Source: Phytohabitans aurantiacus (lineage in GTDB: Bacteria; Actinomycetota; Actinomycetes; Mycobacteriales; Micromonosporaceae). From it: DNA of 64,000 nucleotides. The notes below the pieces were generated by a model. The model was not told the origin of the DNA. It was given only the letters and a program-made list of their open reading frames with translations, and searched no databases. Position numbers and translations under genes: made by a program. Below are positions 23,902 through 31,728 of the stretch, one piece after another. The DNA is taken from NCBI RefSeq assembly GCF_027923225.1, contig NZ_BSDI01000006.1, positions 92,608-156,607 on the forward strand, in the 5' to 3' direction. How positions within the stretch are numbered: position 1 is the stretch's first letter; each line of letters opens with the position of its first letter.

Positions 23902-24129
23902 TCACCATGCCCCGGCGTTGCGGTAGAAACATCCGCCACGTCGCTGAGGACTATTGACGATCGCGAGGACGATGTCGATCGACGTGTGGGCGCGGCTCGC
24001 GATCTGCTCGACCGGAACGTTGCTGGCGAGGGCGTGCTTGATCGCCGAGCGCCACGTGGCGTCGGCCCGGGCTCGCACATCGGCCGCCTGGCCCAGCACG
24101 TAGAGTGCCTGCTCGGGTGATCCGTTCAT
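23902..24129 (-). CDS. Small helical protein, possible helix-turn-helix
   Basis: This 75-aa protein of unknown function has the segment WRSAIKHALASNVPVEQIASRAHTSIDIVLAIV, which reads like a minimal helix-turn-helix (VEQIASRAHTS as turn and recognition helix). The start is ATG 24129; the frame runs to 24186 without a stop but that extension looks unlikely. No strong ribosome site is visible; GAGGGC lies about 15 nt upstream. It lies 63 bp from the divergent trmD and 5 nt ahead of the other small gene. Its role is unknown. Confidence 0.5.
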   Translation of the reverse strand: MNGSPEQALYVLGQAADVRARADATWRSAIKHALASNVPVEQIASRAHTSIDIVLAIVNSPQRRGGCFYRNAGAW

Positions 24130-24192
24130 GGGTAAGACGATGCGCCCTCGTGAAACCGGATACATCCGCCACCATGCGGAGGTCAAAAACTA

Positions 24193-24966
24193 ATGCGGCT
24201 GGATGTCGTGACGATCTTTCCCGAGTATTTCGGGCCGCTCGACCTGTCGCTGATCGGCAAGGCACGCGGTTCCGGACTGCTCGACGTCACCATCCACGAC
24301 CTGCGCACCTGGACGCACGACGTGCACCGGACCGTCGATGACAGTCCATACGGTGGGGGACCGGGCATGGTGATGCGGCCGGAGCCGTGGGGAGAGGCGC
24401 TCGACGCGCTCGCCCCCAGGGCCGAGGGGCGGGCGCGGCTGGTCGTGCCGACTCCCGCCGGAGCGCCGTTCACCCAGAAGGTGGCGCATGAGCTCGCCGC
24501 CGAGCCGCATCTGATCTTCGCCTGCGGCCGGTACGAGGGGATCGACCAGCGGGTACTGGACCACGCCGCCACGCGGATGCCGGTATCGGAGGTGTCGCTG
24601 GGGGACTATGTCCTTTTCGGCGGTGAAGTGGCGGTCTTGGTCATGTGTGAGGCGATCGTCCGGCTGCTGCCGGGCGTACTGGGCAACGCCGAGTCGCTCG
24701 CCGAGGAGTCGCACGCGAACGGCCTGCTGGAAGCGCCCGTGTACACCAAGCCGCCGCAGTGGCGCGGGCACGAGGTACCCGAGATCCTCCGGTCCGGTGA
24801 CCACGGCCGGATCGCACGGTGGCGCCGCGACCAGTCGCTGTTGCGCACCGCACAGCGGCGGCCTGACCTCCTCGCGGACCTGGACCCCGACACCCTGGAC
24901 AAGCGCGATGTCGCGGCTCTCACCGGGGCCGGATTTCAGGTACCGGGGCCTGATGTGGCAAAGTAG
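24193..24966 (+). CDS. trmD: tRNA (guanine37-N1)-methyltransferase TrmD
   Basis: This SPOUT methyltransferase makes m1G37 next to the anticodon and so prevents +1 frameshifting. The start RLDVVTIFPEYF is diagnostic. The trefoil-knot SAM site shows CGRYEGIDQRV and SLGDYVLFGGEVA. Length 257 aa. It normally follows rimM directly; here it is separated by a divergent block of three minus-strand genes and must have its own promoter in the 63-bp gap. rplS follows after 97 nt. Confidence 0.97.
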   Translation: MRLDVVTIFPEYFGPLDLSLIGKARGSGLLDVTIHDLRTWTHDVHRTVDDSPYGGGPGMVMRPEPWGEALDALAPRAEGRARLVVPTPAGAPFTQKVAHELAAEPHLIFACGRYEGIDQRVLDHAATRMPVSEVSLGDYVLFGGEVAVLVMCEAIVRLLPGVLGNAESLAEESHANGLLEAPVYTKPPQWRGHEVPEILRSGDHGRIARWRRDQSLLRTAQRRPDLLADLDPDTLDKRDVAALTGAGFQVPGPDVAK

Positions 24967-25063
24967 TGAGGTTGCCACGACCGGGCGCCGCTTCGGTGTG
25001 CCCGTCGTGCCCGGTCCCACCCGGGTGATGATCGCCCCGACGAGCCACGAGGAAACCACAGCG

Positions 25064-25420
25064 ATGAACACGCTCGATGCACTGGACGCCCAGTCGCAGC
25101 GGACCGACATCCCCGACTTCCGCGCCGGTGACACCGTCAAGGTGCACGCCCGGGTCGTCGAGGGCAACCGTTCCCGGGTCCAGGTCTTCCAGGGCGTCGT
25201 GATTCGTCGCCAGGGCGGGGGCCTGCGCGAGACGTTCACGGTCCGGAAGGTCAGCTTCGGCGTTGGCGTCGAGCGCACCTACCCGGTCAACAGCCCGGCC
25301 ATCGACCGCATCGAGGTCGTGACCCGTGGCGCCGTCCGCCGTGCCAAGCTCTACTACCTGCGTGAGCTGCGCGGTAAGGCGGCGAAGATCAAGGAGCGCC
25401 GCGAGAAGCAGGCTAGCTGA
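25064..25420 (+). CDS. rplS: 50S ribosomal protein L19
   Basis: This 118-aa large-subunit protein lies at the 30S-50S interface. The segments FRAGDTVKVHARVVEGNRSRVQVFQGVVI and FTVRKVSFGVGVERTYP are conserved. ATG 25064 is preceded by CCACGAGGAAACCACAGCG, giving a GAGGAAA ribosome site. It lies downstream of trmD as in most bacteria. The frame is open upstream across trmD, but that is a shadow. Confidence 0.97.
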   Translation: MNTLDALDAQSQRTDIPDFRAGDTVKVHARVVEGNRSRVQVFQGVVIRRQGGGLRETFTVRKVSFGVGVERTYPVNSPAIDRIEVVTRGAVRRAKLYYLRELRGKAAKIKERREKQAS

Positions 25421-25451
25421 GCCTTCTTCTCACCCTGCGCTGATTTCTGAC

Positions 25452-25477
25452 CGGGCGTTTGCGTATAGCCCGTTTTT
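25452..25477 (+). terminator. Possible intrinsic terminator after rplS
   Basis: A 5-bp stem (CGGGC 25452-25456 with GCCCG 25468-25472) is followed by TTTTT. The T-run is rare in this sequence and fits an intrinsic terminator, although the stem is short and the loop is 11 nt. Confidence 0.4.
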
Positions 25478-25529
25478 CGTTCGGTCTGACGTTGGCCGCT
25501 TGGTGCGCCGTCCGGTTACGCTAGCCGCG

Positions 25530-26555
25530 GTGACGTACGAAGAACGCTACGTCCGCGGCGGTCGCGCGGGCGGCGCGATGCCTCCGGACTACCGCTCGCC
25601 GACCTTCCGAGGAGGAAGTGCCGCGGGCGGTAGTGCTGTATCTCGGGTACGGGGGATGCGCGCGGTGGAGCCCGACGACGATGATCCGTGGCGCCGGCCA
25701 GCGGGGCTTGGTGGCCGGCGGCGAAGCGACGAGCCAGAGCGAGAGCGCCGCAAGCAGATGCCGCTGTGGCAGGAGCTGCCGCTGCTGCTGATCGTCGCGT
25801 TCTGTCTGGCGGTGCTGATCCGCACCTTCCTGCTCCAGGCGTTCTTCATCCCGTCCGGGTCCATGGAGGACACGCTGCTCGTCGGCGACCGGGTCCTCGT
25901 CAACAAGGTCGTCTACGACGTCCGCGACCCGCAGCGGGGCGAGGTCGTGGTGTTCCGCGGGCCTCCCAACTGGACGCCCGAGTTCCAGGAGCCCGAGCTC
26001 GGCTTCGGCGCCAAGCTCGGCCGCACGGTGGGCGACCTCGTCGGCGTGAGCCGCCCCGGCGAGAAAGACTTCATCAAGCGCGTCATCGGCGTTCCCGGCG
26101 ACCGTGTCCAATGCTGCGACGACCAGGGTCGGGTTCAGGTCAACGGCAAGTCGATCGACGAGCCGTACGTCATCGAGAACTCCGATCCAAACCTGCCGCC
26201 AAACCCGCAGGAGTGCCGGTCGCGCCGGTTCGACGAGATCACCGTGCAGCCGGGCAACCTCTTCGTGATGGGCGACCATCGGCTCGTCTCGCAAGACTCG
26301 CGATGCCAGGGGCAGGTGCCGATCGACAACGTCATCGGGCGCGCGTTCATCATCGTCTGGCCGTACGATCGCTGGAACGGGCTCTCCGTACCGTCCACGT
26401 TCGACGGTGTACCCCAAGTCGCGGCGATGGCGCCGCCGGTGAGCCAGCCGAATCCCGGAGGTGTCGCGGTTGTCCTGCCGATCGTGGGCTCTTTGCTCTT
26501 CTCCGCGCGTGCCCGTCGTTGGTTGCCAGGTCGCCGTCGTAGGCTCCGTCCGTGA
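25530..26555 (+). CDS. lepB: Signal peptidase I (first copy)
   Basis: This type I signal peptidase cleaves exported preproteins. A long Gly/Arg-rich cytoplasmic head (residues 1-78) precedes a transmembrane helix (about 82-104). Catalytic Ser111 is in IPSGSMEDTL and catalytic Lys183 in DFIKRVIGVPGD. Box E is MGDHR, with His in place of the usual Asn. A second hydrophobic helix sits near the C-terminus. The start is taken as GTG 25530. Its TGA overlaps the start of a second signal peptidase as GTGA. Confidence 0.93.
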   Translation: MTYEERYVRGGRAGGAMPPDYRSPTFRGGSAAGGSAVSRVRGMRAVEPDDDDPWRRPAGLGGRRRSDEPERERRKQMPLWQELPLLLIVAFCLAVLIRTFLLQAFFIPSGSMEDTLLVGDRVLVNKVVYDVRDPQRGEVVVFRGPPNWTPEFQEPELGFGAKLGRTVGDLVGVSRPGEKDFIKRVIGVPGDRVQCCDDQGRVQVNGKSIDEPYVIENSDPNLPPNPQECRSRRFDEITVQPGNLFVMGDHRLVSQDSRCQGQVPIDNVIGRAFIIVWPYDRWNGLSVPSTFDGVPQVAAMAPPVSQPNPGGVAVVLPIVGSLLFSARARRWLPGRRRRLRP

Positions 26556-27190
26556 TTGACGAGCAGACCGGCAAGAAGAAGAATTCCTTCTGGCGCGAGC
26601 TCCCCATCCTGCTGGGTGTGGCCATCCTGGTCGCCGTGCTGGTGCGGGCCTTCGTCCTCCAGACGTTCTACATCCCGTCGCCGTCAATGGAGCACACGCT
26701 CGACATCTACGACCGGGTGCTCGTCAACAAGCTGGTCTACGACTTCCGCTCACCGAAGCGTGGCGAGATCATCGTGTTCGAGGCGCCCGCTGACTGGCGC
26801 AGCAACCCGGACGGCGAAGACTTCATCAAGCGGGTCATCGGCACCGAGGGCGACCACATCGTCTGCTGCGACGCCCAGCAGCGCATCACGATCAACGGTC
26901 AGCCCCTCGACGAGCCGTACCTGTACTCCGAAGGCGGCACCACCGACCTGCCCGCGGACGAGCCGTTCGACATCACGGTGCCCAAGGACCGGCTGTGGAT
27001 GATGGGCGACCACCGGTCGGCGTCCGGCGACTCGCTGGAGCACTGGGAGCGGACCCGCGACATCAACTCCGCCACGATCCCGGAAGACGCCGTCATCGGG
27101 CGGGCGTTCACCGTCTTCTGGCCCGTCGGCCGGGCCAAGTGGCTTTCGATACCCGATAGCTTCGACTCGATCCCCGCGCCTACGGGCTAG
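26552..27190 (+). CDS. lepB: Signal peptidase I (second copy)
   Basis: This shorter paralogue (212 aa) has one N-terminal helix (about 15-37), catalytic Ser45 in IPSPSMEHTL and Lys93 in DFIKRVIGTEGD, and again MGDHR in box E. It lacks the long head and C-terminal helix of the upstream copy. The two genes overlap by 4 nt and are certainly co-translated. Tandem signal peptidases with different substrate ranges are known in streptomycetes, which encode four in a row. Confidence 0.93.
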   Translation: MIDEQTGKKKNSFWRELPILLGVAILVAVLVRAFVLQTFYIPSPSMEHTLDIYDRVLVNKLVYDFRSPKRGEIIVFEAPADWRSNPDGEDFIKRVIGTEGDHIVCCDAQQRITINGQPLDEPYLYSEGGTTDLPADEPFDITVPKDRLWMMGDHRSASGDSLEHWERTRDINSATIPEDAVIGRAFTVFWPVGRAKWLSIPDSFDSIPAPTG

Positions 27191-27215
27191 CGCGAGACGT
27201 GTCTAGGCTGGGGCG

Positions 27216-27692
27216 GTGGACTTCACACCGCGCCGGGCCGCACGCGTGTTGCTCGTCGACGGGGCCGGACGGGTTCTGATGTTCAGGGGCTTCGATCCGG
27301 CCAGGCCACACCACCGATACTGGTTCACGCCGGGCGGTGGTCTCGACGACGACGAGCCGTCGGTGATGGGTGCCGCCCGCGAGCTGGCCGAGGAGACCGG
27401 CCTGCGGGTGCCGCCGGAGCGCTTGGGCGAGCCGGTCTGGAGCGAGGTCACGGAGTACCCGTTCGACGGTGTCTGGTATCGGCAGCGGCAGGACTTCTTC
27501 CTGCTCCGGGTGCCGAGTTGGGAAGTCGACACGACGGGGTTCGACGACGTGGAGCAGGGTTCGATCGACGGGCACCGGTGGTGGGGCATGGCCGATCTGG
27601 AGGCGACCACCGAGGTGGTGTACCCCGATGACCTGGGCGCTCTGCTGCGTCGGGTGCTGGCACACGCGGATGGTGGTGAGGCGCCGTGCTGA
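27216..27692 (+). CDS. Nudix hydrolase
   Basis: This 158-aa hydrolase cleaves a nucleoside diphosphate linked to another moiety. The Nudix box is complete: GGGLDDDEPSVMGAARELAEETGL, here within residues 43-66, with the REUxEE core RELAEE. The start is GTG 27216, 25 nt after lepB. The 3' end overlaps rnhB by 7 nt. The substrate is unknown; housecleaning of oxidised or non-canonical nucleotides is a common role. Confidence 0.9.
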   Translation: MDFTPRRAARVLLVDGAGRVLMFRGFDPARPHHRYWFTPGGGLDDDEPSVMGAARELAEETGLRVPPERLGEPVWSEVTEYPFDGVWYRQRQDFFLLRVPSWEVDTTGFDDVEQGSIDGHRWWGMADLEATTEVVYPDDLGALLRRVLAHADGGEAPC

Positions 27693-28471
27693 CGCCGCCG
27701 CGGACGGTGGTCCGGCGCGAGGGCGGGATCTATGCCTTGGAGCGGGCGCTCCAGCGGCGAGGGTTCCGGATCGTCGCCGGCGCCGACGAGGCCGGGCGGG
27801 GGGCCTGTGCCGGTCCGCTGGTGGCGGCCGCCGCGGTACTGCCCGAGGGGCGGCGGGGCGAGATCGAGGAACTGGCCGACTCCAAGCTGCTCACGCCCGC
27901 CGCGCGCGAACGGGTGTACGCCGAGGTGGTCAAGCGGGCACTGGCGTACGCCGTCGTGGTGATCCCGGCGGCCGAGGTTGACGCCCGCGGCCTGCACGTC
28001 TGCAATCTGCTCGCGATGCGCCGGGCACTGGCGGCGCTCACCACCCGCCCGGAGTACGTGCTGACCGACGGCTTCGGCGTCGACGGCCTCGGTGTGCCCG
28101 GTCTCGCTGTCTGGAAGGGCGACCAGGTCGCGGCGTGTGTGGCGGCGGCCAGCGTGCTGGCCAAGGTCACCCGAGATCGGATCATGGTGGACCTGCACGC
28201 CACGTTCCCGGATTACGGGTTCGACGAGCACAAGGGGTACGTCACCCCGGAGCACCGCGCCGCGCTGGAGCGTCACGGTCCGTGTCTGGAGCATCGCTTC
28301 TCGTACGTCAATGTGGCCGCTGTCTCGGGTCGCGACTCCCGTCCGCCCCGCGCTCGGCGTCCAGTAGCGCACCAGAGCCTCCCAGGGAGTACCGTCGGCG
28401 TGGCGTTGGACGAGCAGGCACGGCCACCAGCGCTGGTGGGGGAAGATGTGGCCATGGAAGGCGGAGTGTGA
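27686..28471 (+). CDS. rnhB: Ribonuclease HII
   Basis: This enzyme removes RNA primers and single ribonucleotides from DNA. The DEAGRG motif near residue 34 carries the catalytic Asp-Glu pair. ADSKLL, LTDGF and SVLAKVTRDRIM are further family segments. At 261 aa it has an Arg/Pro-rich tail of about 40 residues not needed for activity. The start is GTG 27686. The order lepB-(nudix)-rnhB-DUF2469 is the usual actinobacterial one. The stop overlaps the next start as TGATG. Confidence 0.95.
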   Translation: MLTPPRTVVRREGGIYALERALQRRGFRIVAGADEAGRGACAGPLVAAAAVLPEGRRGEIEELADSKLLTPAARERVYAEVVKRALAYAVVVIPAAEVDARGLHVCNLLAMRRALAALTTRPEYVLTDGFGVDGLGVPGLAVWKGDQVAACVAAASVLAKVTRDRIMVDLHATFPDYGFDEHKGYVTPEHRAALERHGPCLEHRFSYVNVAAVSGRDSRPPRARRPVAHQSLPGSTVGVALDEQARPPALVGEDVAMEGGV

Positions 28472-28794
28472 TGAGCGCAGAAGATCTCGAAAAGTACGAG
28501 ACCGAGATGGAGCTGCAGCTCTACCGGGAGTACCGCGACATCGTCCGCCAATTCTCCTACGTGGTCGAGACGGAGCGTCGCTTCTACCTCGCCAACCAGG
28601 TTGACCTGCACGTTCGCAACTCGGACGGCGAGGTCTACTTCGAGGTCGAGATGCAGGACGCCTGGGTCTGGGACATGTACCGGCCGGCGAGGTTTGTCAA
28701 GAATGTCCGGGTTATGACGTTCAAGGACGTCAACGTCGAAGAGCTGGAGAAACCCGACATCTCGTTACCGACCGAGACCGGGTTCGGCGGCTGA
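28471..28794 (+). CDS. DUF2469 protein
   Basis: This 107-aa acidic protein is a typical DUF2469 member (mycobacterial Rv2901c family). It starts SAEDLEKYETEMELQLYREY and contains ERRFYLANQVDLHVR and YFEVEMQDAWVWDMYRPARFV. It is always next to rnhB in actinobacteria. The function is unknown. ATG 28471 shares a base with the rnhB stop, and GGCGGAG lies just upstream as ribosome site. Confidence 0.93.
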   Translation: MSAEDLEKYETEMELQLYREYRDIVRQFSYVVETERRFYLANQVDLHVRNSDGEVYFEVEMQDAWVWDMYRPARFVKNVRVMTFKDVNVEELEKPDISLPTETGFGG

Positions 28795-28824
28795 CCCATA
28801 GCAGATCGGCTCGCTTCGCGGAGG

Positions 28825-28852
28825 TTTTCCACAGCGTCCGCGGTTTTCCACA
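28825..28852 (+). promoter_or_regulatory. Two DnaA-box-like 9-mers, 19 bp apart
   Basis: TTTTCCACA occurs at 28825-28833 and 28844-28852 within a direct repeat of GGTTTTCCACAG. Each is one mismatch from TTATCCACA and from the actinobacterial TTGTCCACA. They lie in the gap between DUF2469 and the M23 gene. They could titrate or bind DnaA; this is tentative. Confidence 0.35.
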
Positions 28853-28905
28853 GGGCGGGTGATCGGCGGTTGCTGGGCGGATGACTCGGGCGCAGGCTGC
28901 CCGGC

Positions 28906-30438
28906 ATGAGTCTTCTTCTGGCTGCACTGCTTTCTCTCGCTCCGGCCGGGGCTGGGCGCTGGCCGGTCCTCCTTGGACCTGCTGGGGCTGGGCGCTGGCC
29001 GGTTTTGCTCGGGCCCGCCGGGGCTGCGCGATGGCCGGCTCTCCTTGGGCCCGCCGAGGCTGCGCGCTGGCCCGCTCTCCTTGGGCCCGCCGGGGCGGAC
29101 TGGCGCTGGCCGCTCGACGGGGCGCCGCGCGTGACGCGTGACTTCGACCCGCCGCCCCAGCCCTGGCTGGCTGGCCACCGCGGTGTCGACCTTGCCGCCA
29201 CACCGGGCGCCACCGTCCGCGCTGCCGGCGCCGGGGTCGTCCACTACGCCGGGTTCATCGCCGGCCGTGGCGTGGTCAGCGTGACGCACCCGGGCGGCCT
29301 GCGCACCACCTACGAGCCGGTCGTCCCGGCGGTGCGAGCCGGCGACCGGGTGCGCGCCGGAGAGCCGATCGGCGCCCTGCTCGGCGGCCACCCCGGGTGC
29401 GCCGAGGCCGCCTGCCTGCACTGGGGCCTGCGCCGAGCCGGTCAATACCTCGACCCGCTCGCCCTGCTGGGCCTCGGCCGGGTCCGGTTGCTGCCGCTCG
29501 CCTTGGAGCCGGCGCGCGGCGCGGGGGGACACGGCGTCCTTCAGCCAGCATGGCCGGCCAGCTCAGCCGCGCAGGATGCTGGGCAGGCTCTCGGCCAGCC
29601 GCTCATACTGCGCTCGCACGTTGTAGACCTGCCCGGCCAGCCGCAGCCACCCGCGACCGTCCCAGGAGAAGACCGCCACCACGGTCGCCAGCTCGTCCGC
29701 GATCCGGGCCTCCAGCGCCATCGCGTCGTCGATCGTGCTCGCCCGGCCGCCGGGCAGCGGCACGATCCGCATCGCGACCTCCGGGGCACCAGGGTCGGGC
29801 AGGTCGCCCCCGGCCAGGCCGAGCGCGCCGCCCACCACCTTCTGCCCGTAGGCGGCCAGCGTGGCATTGTGCTCGCGCACGCGTTCGAGGCCGAGCGTGC
29901 GCAGCGTGAAGAGACCCGTGGGCGCGGCCAGCCAGGGCGTGTAGTCCAGCGTCCCCTGCCACTCCACCCGATCCGGAAAGCCGCTCTCCTGCTGCCACGA
30001 GACGGCGAGCGGCTCGATCCGGTCTCGCCAGCGTGGCGCTACGCAGAGCAACGCGGTGCCGCGCGGTGCGTACGCCCACTTGTGCAGGTTGCCCACCCAG
30101 AAATCGGCACCGATCTCATCGACCGCCACCGGCAGCATCCCGGGCACGTGGGCCGCGTCCACCAGCACCGGCACGCCCTGCTCGCGGGCCACCGCCGCGA
30201 TCTTCTCGACCGGAAAGCGGCGAGCGGTCGCCGAGCTGACCTGGTCTACGACCAGCAGCTTCGTCCGCCCCGGTCGCAGCGCGTCGCCGAGCGTCGCGAT
30301 GATCTGGTCGTCGGTGCTGTCGAGCGGCACCCGCACAGTCCGCGCGGCAGCCCCGCTGCGCCGGCACTCCCGGTCGACGGTGAGGGCCACCGCGCCGTAC
30401 CTGTGGTCGGTCAGCAGCACCTCGTCTCCGGCTCGTAG
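28906..30438 (+). CDS. M23-family peptidase-like protein with aberrant long 3' end
   Basis: This is a secreted LytM/M23-like protein with a hydrophobic N-terminus, four 12-residue repeats (residues 13-60), then an M23 domain (about 66-205) starting DWRWPLDGAPRVTRDFD. Metal ligands appear as HRGVDL and LHWGL; the first His of the usual HxH is Cys here, so activity is uncertain. Relatives end after a segment like LDPLALLGL (about residue 188). In this sequence no stop follows, and the frame continues to 30438, 876 nt antisense inside the aminotransferase gene. The true protein end may therefore be near 29550, with a lost stop or frameshift. Confidence 0.6.
   Translation: MSLLLAALLSLAPAGAGRWPVLLGPAGAGRWPVLLGPAGAARWPALLGPAEAARWPALLGPAGADWRWPLDGAPRVTRDFDPPPQPWLAGHRGVDLAATPGATVRAAGAGVVHYAGFIAGRGVVSVTHPGGLRTTYEPVVPAVRAGDRVRAGEPIGALLGGHPGCAEAACLHWGLRRAGQYLDPLALLGLGRVRLLPLALEPARGAGGHGVLQPAWPASSAAQDAGQALGQPLILRSHVVDLPGQPQPPATVPGEDRHHGRQLVRDPGLQRHRVVDRARPAAGQRHDPHRDLRGTRVGQVAPGQAERAAHHLLPVGGQRGIVLAHAFEAERAQREETRGRGQPGRVVQRPLPLHPIRKAALLLPRDGERLDPVSPAWRYAEQRGAARCVRPLVQVAHPEIGTDLIDRHRQHPGHVGRVHQHRHALLAGHRRDLLDRKAASGRRADLVYDQQLRPPRSQRVAERRDDLVVGAVERHPHSPRGSPAAPALPVDGEGHRAVPVVGQQHLVSGS
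28942..29085 (+). repeat. Four 36-nt tandem repeats in the M23 gene
   Basis: Four consecutive units encode PAGAGRWPVLLG-like 12-mers (residues 13-60), with a decayed fifth leading into the catalytic domain. Units differ by several point changes but have no length change. Confidence 0.85.
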
Positions 30439-30741
30439 ACCCAGCGACTGCAGCACGACGGCGGTGCCCATCGTGGTGTTGCCGACGAGCGCGGAGCCGT
30501 CCGGGTCGGCGCCGAGAAAGGTGGCGAGGTGCCGGCGGGTGTGCGCGATCCGCTGCGGCAGGTCACGAAAGAAGAGAATCGGGTTCGACTCGGCCTCGTC
30601 GCGCAGCCGCTGGAGGGCCCGCTGGGTGCTCACCGGCATCGCGCCCCGCCCGCCGTGGTTGAGGTACGCGATCGAGGGGTCCAGCGAAAAGCACTCCCTG
30701 ATGCGTTCCCAGCTCACCGGGACGCCTTCGATGGCCGCCAT
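29563..30741 (-). CDS. Class V PLP-dependent aminotransferase-fold enzyme
   Basis: This 392-aa enzyme resembles isopenicillin-N-epimerase/cysteine-desulfurase-like proteins. The PLP Lys is in VGNLHKWAYAPRG. LNHGGRGAMP near the start, GNTTMGTAVVLQSL (phosphate binding) and LVDAAHVPGM (the Asp contacting the pyridine N) are all present. The reaction is not determinable; EgtE-type C-S lyase, epimerase or desulfurase activity are all possible. It starts at ATG 30741. The 3' end faces the M23 gene, whose open frame runs through three-quarters of this gene on the opposite strand. Confidence 0.88.
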   Translation of the reverse strand: MAAIEGVPVSWERIRECFSLDPSIAYLNHGGRGAMPVSTQRALQRLRDEAESNPILFFRDLPQRIAHTRRHLATFLGADPDGSALVGNTTMGTAVVLQSLGLRAGDEVLLTDHRYGAVALTVDRECRRSGAAARTVRVPLDSTDDQIIATLGDALRPGRTKLLVVDQVSSATARRFPVEKIAAVAREQGVPVLVDAAHVPGMLPVAVDEIGADFWVGNLHKWAYAPRGTALLCVAPRWRDRIEPLAVSWQQESGFPDRVEWQGTLDYTPWLAAPTGLFTLRTLGLERVREHNATLAAYGQKVVGGALGLAGGDLPDPGAPEVAMRIVPLPGGRASTIDDAMALEARIADELATVVAVFSWDGRGWLRLAGQVYNVRAQYERLAESLPSILRG

Positions 30742-30754
30742 CGACCAAGCGTAG

Positions 30755-31642
30755 TCAGGCGCGCGGATGGGCCTGGCGATACACCGCGCGCAGCCGCTCG
30801 ACGGTGACGTGGGTGTAGATCTGCGTACTCGACAGGGAGGAGTGGCCGAGCAGCTCCTGCACCGCCCGGAGATCGGCGCCCCCTTCGAGCAGGTGTGTGG
30901 CCGCCGAGTGACGCAGGCCGTGCGGGCTCGTACGCGGCAGTCCGGCCGCCTGGGCGTACCCGCTCACGATCCGGCGAGCGACGGTGGTCTGCAGCCGGCC
31001 GCCCCGCGCGCCAAGCAGCAGGGCGTCCCCACTGTCGGGTCCGGCCAGCGCGCCGCGGCCACGGCGCAACCAGACGTCGAGTGCCTTCTCGGCCGGCACT
31101 CCGTACGGCACCGACCGCTCCTTGTTGCCCTTGCCCAGCACCCGCACGACCCGCCGACCCCGGTCGACGTCGGCGATGTCCAGCCCGCACAGTTCGCTGA
31201 CGCGGATGCCGGTCGCGTAGAGCAGTTCCAGAAGGACACGGTCGCGCAGCACCACCGGGTCCGCATCGTCGCCGGGCGCCGTCATCAGCGTCTCGGCCTG
31301 ATCGGCGCGCAGCACGTTGGGCAGCTCGCGGTGCGCCTTGGGGTTGGCGAGCTGGGCGCCGACGTCGGTGGCGAGCAGACCGGCCCGATGCGCCCAGGCG
31401 CTGAACGTGCGCGCCGATGCCGCACGCCGCGCCAGCGACGCGCGGGCCGCTCCGAGCGTGCGCAGCTTCGCCAGCCAGCTCCGCAGCACCGCGATGTCGA
31501 TCTCACCGGGTGCGCCGCTGCCCATGAGCGCCGCGTGATCGAGCAACGAGACCACATCGCCGACGTATGCCCGCACCGTGTGCACCGAACGGTCTTCCAC
31601 CGTGGCGAGGTGCCGCGCGAACTCGTCGACCGCGTCGCGCAT
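30755..31642 (-). CDS. xerC: Tyrosine recombinase XerC
   Basis: This site-specific recombinase resolves chromosome dimers at dif. An N-terminal SAM-like core-binding domain (VDEFARHLATVEDRSVHTVRAY) precedes the catalytic domain. Catalytic residues: Arg in ATGIRVSELCG, Lys in GKGNKERSVP, HGLRH, His in LGHSS, and Tyr in STQIYTHV. ATG 31642 gives 295 aa, normal for XerC; GTG 31699 would add 19 basic residues. The wider frame to 32380 is a shadow of dprA. It is the last gene of the yraN-comM-dprA-xerC block. Confidence 0.94.
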   Translation of the reverse strand: MRDAVDEFARHLATVEDRSVHTVRAYVGDVVSLLDHAALMGSGAPGEIDIAVLRSWLAKLRTLGAARASLARRAASARTFSAWAHRAGLLATDVGAQLANPKAHRELPNVLRADQAETLMTAPGDDADPVVLRDRVLLELLYATGIRVSELCGLDIADVDRGRRVVRVLGKGNKERSVPYGVPAEKALDVWLRRGRGALAGPDSGDALLLGARGGRLQTTVARRIVSGYAQAAGLPRTSPHGLRHSAATHLLEGGADLRAVQELLGHSSLSSTQIYTHVTVERLRAVYRQAHPRA

Positions 31643-31728
31643 CGGCGCGGGCAGGCCCTCATGGATGGCCTGGATGCTGCGGCTCTTGCGCTTCACCACT
31701 TGACCGTGGAACGTCGCCCGGCACCTAG

